Origin: Raineya sp964654605
Lineage (GTDB): Bacteria; Bacteroidota; Bacteroidia; Cytophagales; Thermonemataceae
Direction of reading: 5' to 3'
Length of the DNA stretch: 18,491 nucleotides
Assembly (NCBI GenBank): GCA_964654605.1
Contig: CAZZLW010000054.1
Span: forward strand, 1 to 18,491
Below the pieces are notes generated by a model that did no database searches, was not told where the DNA came from, and worked only from the letters and a program-made list of their open reading frames with translations. Position numbers and translations under genes: made by a program. Of the stretch, positions 14,465 to 18,491 are shown piece after piece. Position 1 is the stretch's first letter. Each line of letters begins with the position of its first letter.

Positions 14465-14839
14465 ATGAAAACTATTCTCATTGGCGAAGATAGTTCTGTG
14501 GTGCAAAATATGGCAAAAAAAGTTTTGGAATACCAAAATTTTAGAATTCTTACTGCCAAAAATGGGGAAAAGGTTTTAGAAATTTTACAGAACGAACCTA
14601 TTGATTTGATACTTTTAGACCTCAATATGCCTGTAATGAATGGCGAGGCTTGTGCAAAAGCCATTCGGGAGCTACCAGATGAGCAAAAGGCAAAAGTGCC
14701 TATTATCGCTATTACGGGCAATGCCCCCAACTATACTATCCAAGAATTTAAGGAATTGGGTTTTAACGATTTCATTCCGAAGCCTATCAATTTTGATTTG
14801 CTCGTGGGCATAGTAAAAAAAATGACAGGAAATTTATAG
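14465..14839 (+). CDS. single-domain response regulator (CheY/Spo0F-like receiver)
   Basis: A 124-residue receiver domain with no output domain. The acidic pocket is E8-D9, the phospho-acceptor is D52 (LLDLNMPVMNG), the switch Thr is T84 (AITGN), and the conserved Lys is K106 (FIPKPINF), so it should be phosphorylatable. Such proteins act by binding a partner, either in phosphorelays, on the motility machinery or as diffusible phosphate carriers. No histidine kinase, phosphotransferase or chemotaxis gene is in the window, so it is an orphan by context. The Gln/Ser-rich first helix and the PIN motif at the end are reminiscent of receivers found next to hybrid kinases in Bacteroidota. The gene lies downstream of the palindromic element and a weak promoter. 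Confidence 0.93.
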   Translation: MKTILIGEDSSVVQNMAKKVLEYQNFRILTAKNGEKVLEILQNEPIDLILLDLNMPVMNGEACAKAIRELPDEQKAKVPIIAITGNAPNYTIQEFKELGFNDFIPKPINFDLLVGIVKKMTGNL

Positions 14840-14876
14840 CAATCACCTGATTTTCTGATTTTTTCTTACGAAATAC

Positions 14877-14908
14877 TTGCTTTCGGGGGGTGTTTGATAT
14901 TATATTTG
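14877..14908 (+). promoter_or_regulatory. promoter of queA
   Basis: TTG (14877-14879), 21-nt spacer, TATATTTG (14901-14908): the -7 box is an exact match and the -33 box is partial. Expected start near 14914 leaves a leader of 22-28 nt. Confidence 0.5.
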
Positions 14909-14935
14909 CGAGCTTGCAAAAATTAAAATCTCTCA

Positions 14936-15994
14936 ATGCCTATGAAATTATCAGATTATGCCTTTGATTTACCTACCAAACTCATTGCTCTACACCCTAC
15001 ACCCAATCGAGATGAATCTCGCTTGATGGTTGTTCACCGAAAAACAGGCAAAATTGAACATCGTATATTCAAAGACGTACTGGATTATTTTGATGACGGA
15101 GATGTAATGGTGGTCAATGACACCAAGGTATTCCCTGCTCGTCTGTATGGCAACAAAGAAAAAACAGGTGCCGATATTGAAGTCTTTTTACTGCGTGAGC
15201 TAAATCCTCAATATCATCTCTGGGACGTGCTTGTAGATCCTGCTCGTAAAATTAGGGTGGGTAATAAGCTCTATTTTGGCGATGGCGAGCTGGTTGCCGA
15301 AGTGATTGATAACACGACCAATCGTGGTAGAACCATTCGCTTTCTTTGGGACGGCGAAGACGAGGAGTTTTACAAAACCGTTCATCAACTTGGGCAAACG
15401 CCTCTGCCCAAAGAAATCATCAAGAGGCGAAAAGTAGAAAAAGAAGATGAGGAGCGTTTTCAGAGTATTTTTGCCAAAGAAACTGGGGCAGTAGCCGCAC
15501 CAATGGCTTGCTTGCATTTTACCAAACAGCTTGTCAAAAGGTTGGCTATCAAAGGGGTAGATATTGTAACGCTTACAATGCACATTAGCTTGGGAACTTT
15601 CAAAACCGTAGAAGTGGAAGACCTTACCAAACACAAACCCGATTCTGAGCAGTTTCGTATCCCCGAAAAAACTGCTCAAAGAATCAACGAAGCCCTTGAT
15701 GCCAAAAAGAAAGTTTGTGCTGTGGGTTCAAGTGTGATGCGTTCTTTGGAGTCTTCCGTTTCAGCTTCGGGTAGGGTGAAACCCGCCGATGCTTGGACAG
15801 ATAAGTTTATTTTCATTCCTTACGAGTTCAAAATTCCTAATGCCTATATTACCAATTTTCATTTGCCCGAAAGTACCTTATTTATGACTGCCTGCACCTT
15901 CGGCGGTTATGACCTCATTATGAAGGCTTATGAAATTGCTATACAAGAAGAGTATCGCTTTCATACCTATGGAGATGCTATGCTAATTCTGTAA
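14936..15994 (+). CDS. queA: S-adenosylmethionine:tRNA ribosyltransferase-isomerase
   Basis: A 352-residue enzyme that transfers and isomerises the ribosyl part of SAM onto preQ1 at tRNA position 34, giving epoxyqueuosine, the penultimate step of queuosine synthesis. The whole protein follows the family: MKLSDYAFDLPTKLIA at the start, VMVVNDTKVFPARLYG, GAVAAPMACLHFT, LTMHISLGTFKTVEVEDLT, the NFHLPESTLFMTACTFGGY segment, and the closing YRFHTYGDAMLIL. The ATG two codons later (14942, MKLSDY) matches the common family start equally well. The motif PMACLHFT differs from the usual PTAGLHFT. It appears monocistronic, with a promoter at 14877-14908; no other queuosine gene is in the window. Confidence 0.96.
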   Translation: MPMKLSDYAFDLPTKLIALHPTPNRDESRLMVVHRKTGKIEHRIFKDVLDYFDDGDVMVVNDTKVFPARLYGNKEKTGADIEVFLLRELNPQYHLWDVLVDPARKIRVGNKLYFGDGELVAEVIDNTTNRGRTIRFLWDGEDEEFYKTVHQLGQTPLPKEIIKRRKVEKEDEERFQSIFAKETGAVAAPMACLHFTKQLVKRLAIKGVDIVTLTMHISLGTFKTVEVEDLTKHKPDSEQFRIPEKTAQRINEALDAKKKVCAVGSSVMRSLESSVSASGRVKPADAWTDKFIFIPYEFKIPNAYITNFHLPESTLFMTACTFGGYDLIMKAYEIAIQEEYRFHTYGDAMLIL

Positions 15995-15996
15995 CC

Positions 15997-16025
15997 TTGC
16001 TTTTTTCAGGAAAAAAATAAATTTT
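15997..16025 (+). promoter_or_regulatory. possible promoter of the small exported protein at 16049
   Basis: TTG (15997-15999), 18-nt spacer, TAAATTTT (16018-16025), with one mismatch in the -7 box. It lies just after the queA stop and leaves a short leader to the ATG at 16049. Confidence 0.35.
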
Positions 16026-16048
16026 AACCCAAAACTAATCCCAACATT

Positions 16049-16438
16049 ATGCTCAAAAAAGTATTGTTTTCGGCTTTTTTTGCCTGTTTTCTTGCAATCG
16101 GAGGCTTTGCACAGGTGAATAATATGCCTATGACTTACAAAGGCACCGTAGGTAATGTAAAAATTACAATGACCATTTCCTCTGATTGGAGCAATTATCT
16201 GACGACTTACACAGGAACTTACTATTACGATAATGTCAGAAAAGACCTTACCTTGCGAGGCATTTGGCTGGCACGTTTAGAAACCATTGAACTCATAGAG
16301 GTAGGTGATGGAGAGGCAGTTACGGGCTATTTTAGTCTAAAAGGAGATTCACAGAAGTTTTATGATGTGCTTACAGGTACTTGGACAAGTTTGGATAAAA
16401 AGAGAACCCTGCCTGTACGCCTCACAAAAGTAAATTAG
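16049..16438 (+). CDS. small exported beta-rich protein of unknown function
   Basis: A 129-residue protein with a signal peptide (1-21, cleaved after GGFA before Gln22). The mature 108 residues alternate short strands and turns: YKGTVGNVKITMTISSD, then TYYYDNVRKDLTLRG, ETIELIEVGDGEAVTGYFSL and LTGTWTSLDKKRTLPVRL. This strand/turn rhythm (KGT.G, YYYD, LRG, TGYF, GTW, LPVRL) is seen in many small periplasmic proteins of Gram-negative bacteria, usually of unknown function. No cysteine is present in the mature part and no lipobox. The gene is probably expressed on its own, with a promoter after queA and a terminator-like hairpin behind it. Confidence 0.82.
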   Translation: MLKKVLFSAFFACFLAIGGFAQVNNMPMTYKGTVGNVKITMTISSDWSNYLTTYTGTYYYDNVRKDLTLRGIWLARLETIELIEVGDGEAVTGYFSLKGDSQKFYDVLTGTWTSLDKKRTLPVRLTKVN

Positions 16439-16473
16439 AATTGCATTTAACATTTGCTTCATAGCACTACAAG

Positions 16474-16510
16474 CGGCAACATTATATCTTGTAATGTTGC
16501 TGTCTTTGTT
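16474..16510 (+). terminator. terminator-like hairpin after the small exported protein
   Basis: A stem of 11 bp with one G-T wobble (16474-16484 and 16492-16502), 7-nt loop, followed by the T-rich TCTTTGTTT that runs into the end of the convergent gldG. The 5' arm begins GCGGCAACA, as does the terminator at 6543. Confidence 0.55.
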
Positions 16511-18225
16511 TATTTGAAAGGAACAGCATACTTCCCTTTTCGCCACGCATTCCACGCAATTCCAAAAATGATTAAAAACACCACAGGCAAACCTACATTG
16601 AGCCACTGCCAAAAAACTCGCTGATTTTGTAGTTTTTTCTTGTCCAGAGGGCGAAGCATAATTTCTTTATTACGTGAAAGGATAATTCCGTTTTCATCAA
16701 GCATATAGCTCAAAATATTTTGTAAGAATTGCTTATTGGCAAACTGAACGCCTGTAAATTTATCGTAGCCCAATGGTAATACCTGCTTGGTCTTGGCATT
16801 GACACCATTACGTAGAAAGTCGCCATCGGCACAAACCAAAATTTTGGTAGGTTTGCTTTCAGGGATAAAGTTTTTGTAGCGAGGGTCTGATGGCAGAATT
16901 CTTTTTTGATATAATGAAGCAAATTTTCCTTCTAAAAGATACATCAGAGTAAAGGGTTTGCCTTGTTTGTATTTTTCCATATCGGGCGTTTGGCGAGCCT
17001 CATCATATTTGATAATTACAGGATAAGGCACTACCAGCGAATACGGCGAAGAGCTGGCAAGTGGAATTTTCTTAATTTTTCCTGCGGAGGCAACTGTATC
17101 CAAACTGCTCACATATCTTCCCCAAAGTGCTTCTAAATTTTTGGTAGTAGGGTGCGAGTAAAAATTGCGAATAGCTAAATAATGCCGCCAAGGCAAGGTT
17201 TCTACTTTGGGTTTGCCGCCGTATTCGCCAACTACTAAACCGATAATACCAAAATTTTGTACATCTTCAATAAAATTCATATTGAACCTTACGCCGTAAT
17301 TGAAAAAAAACTCTGTCATACTTTCTACAAACTCGGTATAGGGAATAGAAACCGCCCCACGTGGCGTATTGATGCTATCCTCACGAATATCCAAAGCATC
17401 AACAAAGAAAAGAGCCTTGCCACCTTTCATTATGAATTGGTCTAATTTGAATTTGTCTTCATCAGAAAATCCTTGTGTGGGTTTGGCAACAATAATAGCG
17501 TCCAATCCGTCAAGGGTAGGGCTTTGGGGTAAATCCACAGGGAAGATTTCGTATTTTTGGCTTAAAGTTTGGGCTACATCAGCAACAAATATAGGAGCAA
17601 GTTCGCCGTGCCCGTAGATAAAGCCAATGCGTTTGGGTTCTATTTGAGTAATTTGATAAATACCTTCAATAAGAGTGTATTCAATGTTTTCAATGGCATT
17701 ATTGAGTAATCGGGCTTCTAAATCCTCATTTACGGCAACGGCTCGCATATCGCTATTGAGTAAAGAAACAAACAGAGAGCCTTGATTTCCGATAATTTCG
17801 GCGGCGGGAAAGATATATTTTTCGCTTCTTTCGCCTTCTTTATACACTGCCACAGGCGTAGGATTGATACCATTTTGCTGAAAATGCTTAAAAAGTGTAT
17901 CTTTTTCGGCTTTGCTTTTGATAGCCAGCGGGTCAATGAATTTGAATTTGAGTTTTTTGCCCGCATATCGCTTAAACTCCTGCAAATGCTCTTCAATAGC
18001 ATTACGGAACATTCGGTAGCTGGCAGGCAAATTTTCGCCTTCTAAATAAATTTTCACAAAAATTTCTTCATCTAAATTATCTAAAATGGTTTTGGTGGCA
18101 TCTGAAATGGTGTAACGCTTGTCTTCGGTGAGGTCAATACGGAAAACAAAAGACTGCGAAAGAAAATACAGAGCTATCAGTACAAGTGGCAGAGCGATTG
18201 TTTTCAGTAAGTTTCGTTTAGGCAT
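16510..18225 (-). CDS. gldG: gliding motility-associated ABC transporter substrate-binding protein GldG
   Basis: A 571-residue protein. The frame is open another 50 codons upstream, but that part is translated repeat DNA, so ATG at 18225 (MPKRNLLKT) is the start. The N-terminal membrane helix (about 9-28) is followed by RIDLTEDKRYTIS, a hallmark of GldG. The periplasmic body has IYLEGENLP, FIDPL, IGFIYGHGEL (which recalls the SGHGE-type segment of the family), LDAIIVAKPT, KGGKALFFVD and KILVCADGDFLRNG. A second membrane helix lies at about 541-560, with the tail WRKGKYAVPFK. GldG works with GldA and GldF in a transporter required for gliding in some Bacteroidota. GldF is usually encoded immediately upstream; here only the hydrophilic end of an unidentified gene and a repeat array are found there. 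Confidence 0.92.
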   Translation of the reverse strand: MPKRNLLKTIALPLVLIALYFLSQSFVFRIDLTEDKRYTISDATKTILDNLDEEIFVKIYLEGENLPASYRMFRNAIEEHLQEFKRYAGKKLKFKFIDPLAIKSKAEKDTLFKHFQQNGINPTPVAVYKEGERSEKYIFPAAEIIGNQGSLFVSLLNSDMRAVAVNEDLEARLLNNAIENIEYTLIEGIYQITQIEPKRIGFIYGHGELAPIFVADVAQTLSQKYEIFPVDLPQSPTLDGLDAIIVAKPTQGFSDEDKFKLDQFIMKGGKALFFVDALDIREDSINTPRGAVSIPYTEFVESMTEFFFNYGVRFNMNFIEDVQNFGIIGLVVGEYGGKPKVETLPWRHYLAIRNFYSHPTTKNLEALWGRYVSSLDTVASAGKIKKIPLASSSPYSLVVPYPVIIKYDEARQTPDMEKYKQGKPFTLMYLLEGKFASLYQKRILPSDPRYKNFIPESKPTKILVCADGDFLRNGVNAKTKQVLPLGYDKFTGVQFANKQFLQNILSYMLDENGIILSRNKEIMLRPLDKKKLQNQRVFWQWLNVGLPVVFLIIFGIAWNAWRKGKYAVPFK

Positions 18226-18236
18226 AATTATTTTAG

Positions 18237-18361
18237 GAGTTTGGAGTTTGAAGTTTGGAGTTTGAAGTTTGAAGTTTGGAGTTTGAAGTTTGGAGTTTGA
18301 AGTTTGAACCTTTGAACCCTTAAACCTTTGAACCCTTAAACGCTTAACCCTTAAACCCTTG
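18237..18361. repeat. two-part tandem repeat array upstream of gldG (10 heptamers + 7 octamer-like units)
   Basis: 18237-18306 holds ten uninterrupted heptamers of type RAGTTTG, with first base G,G,A,G,A,A,G,A,G,A. 18307-18361 holds AACCTTTG, AACCCTTA, AACCTTTG, AACCCTTA, AACGCTTA, ACCCTTA and AACCCTTG. On the gldG sense strand the first part reads CAAACTY. The array begins 11 bp upstream of the gldG ATG. Unit number is likely to vary by slippage. Confidence 0.85.
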
Positions 18362-18376
18362 CACTTAAATAGCAAG

Positions 18377-18490
18377 TTACTCTTCCTTTTTCTGTTCGTG
18401 GTTGATTTTTTTATTGGCAGAAACTTTTAGGTCAATGATTTCGCCTGCACGAGCTTTGTTGCGGGGGCGAGGGTCAAATTCACCTTTTTT
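18377..18490 (-). CDS. unidentified protein, C-terminal end (partial at window edge)
   Basis: A frame on the minus strand is open from the window edge to TAA at 18379-18377, giving 37 residues: a Gly/Glu/Phe/Asp/Pro start (GEFDPRPRNKARAG), then EIIDLKVSANKK and the hydrophilic tail INHEQKKEE. The composition (Lys/Glu/Arg-rich, one short strand) looks coding and suggests a soluble, perhaps nucleic-acid-binding protein. The RPRNKARAG stretch faintly recalls the end of HU-type proteins but lacks their usual segment, so I make no claim. It is probably not GldF, which ends in a membrane helix. The gap of 151 bp to gldG is mostly the repeat array. Confidence 0.5.
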   Translation of the reverse strand, partial: KKGEFDPRPRNKARAGEIIDLKVSANKKINHEQKKEE

Positions 18491-18491
18491 G

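Noticed and set aside
18237..18361. CRISPR array
   Set aside because: Units are only 7-8 bp, directly adjacent and without spacers, and no cas gene is near.
18226..18375. 50-codon N-terminal extension of gldG
   Set aside because: It is largely translated repeat DNA (KLQTPNF-type repeats) and the family's membrane helix begins right after the ATG at 18225.

Overview
The window reads as chromosomal DNA of a low-GC, gliding-type Bacteroidota, most likely Cytophagales-like. Three things support this. There is a gldG gene. There is a very large secreted protein ending in a type IX secretion (T9SS) gliding-associated C-terminal sorting domain. Promoters follow the Bacteroidota pattern TTTG-N18..21-TAnnTTTG, and genes mostly lack a Shine-Dalgarno sequence. 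All calls come from reading the sequence and from remembered family features; no database search was run.

Layout. 1-531: the tail of an AAA-ATPase-like/PD-(D/E)XK gene broken by two in-frame TAG codons. 627-1802: an acyl-CoA dehydrogenase. 1970-5266 (minus): a T9SS-exported beta-propeller/PKD protein. 5267-5640: a non-coding gap holding a minus promoter, a compact plus-strand promoter-terminator unit that looks like a roughly 57-nt RNA, and the promoter of the next gene. 5641-6501: an OmpA-domain lipoprotein. 6615-7388: an enoyl-CoA hydratase-family enzyme. 7494-8879 (minus): a secreted serine beta-lactamase-like hydrolase. 8955-9990: a small exported protein overlapping tadA. 10048-10662: sodA, with its promoter inside the end of tadA. 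10862-11728: a lipoprotein. 11813-11980 (minus): a 55-residue two-helix membrane protein. 12161-14244: a KdsC-like HAD phosphatase followed by murD. 14316-14433: a 118-bp palindromic repeat. 14465-14839: a receiver-only response regulator. 14936-15994: queA. 16049-16438: a small exported protein. 16510-18225 (minus): gldG, preceded by a 125-bp array of 7- and 8-bp repeats and the end of an unidentified gene.

Functionally most of this is housekeeping: tRNA modification (tadA, queA), peptidoglycan synthesis (murD), oxidative defence (sodA), and acyl-CoA metabolism (acyl-CoA dehydrogenase and enoyl-CoA hydratase-like enzyme, not adjacent). Cell-envelope and secretion functions (gldG, T9SS substrate, OmpA lipoprotein, other exported proteins) are mixed in. 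No phage, insertion sequence, CRISPR array, tRNA or rRNA gene was recognised.

The most unusual material is non-coding. It comprises the promoter-terminator unit upstream of the OmpA lipoprotein, a dispersed family of CAAACYT-type repeats next to start codons, and the long palindrome upstream of the response regulator. I did not find a convincing new multigene system.
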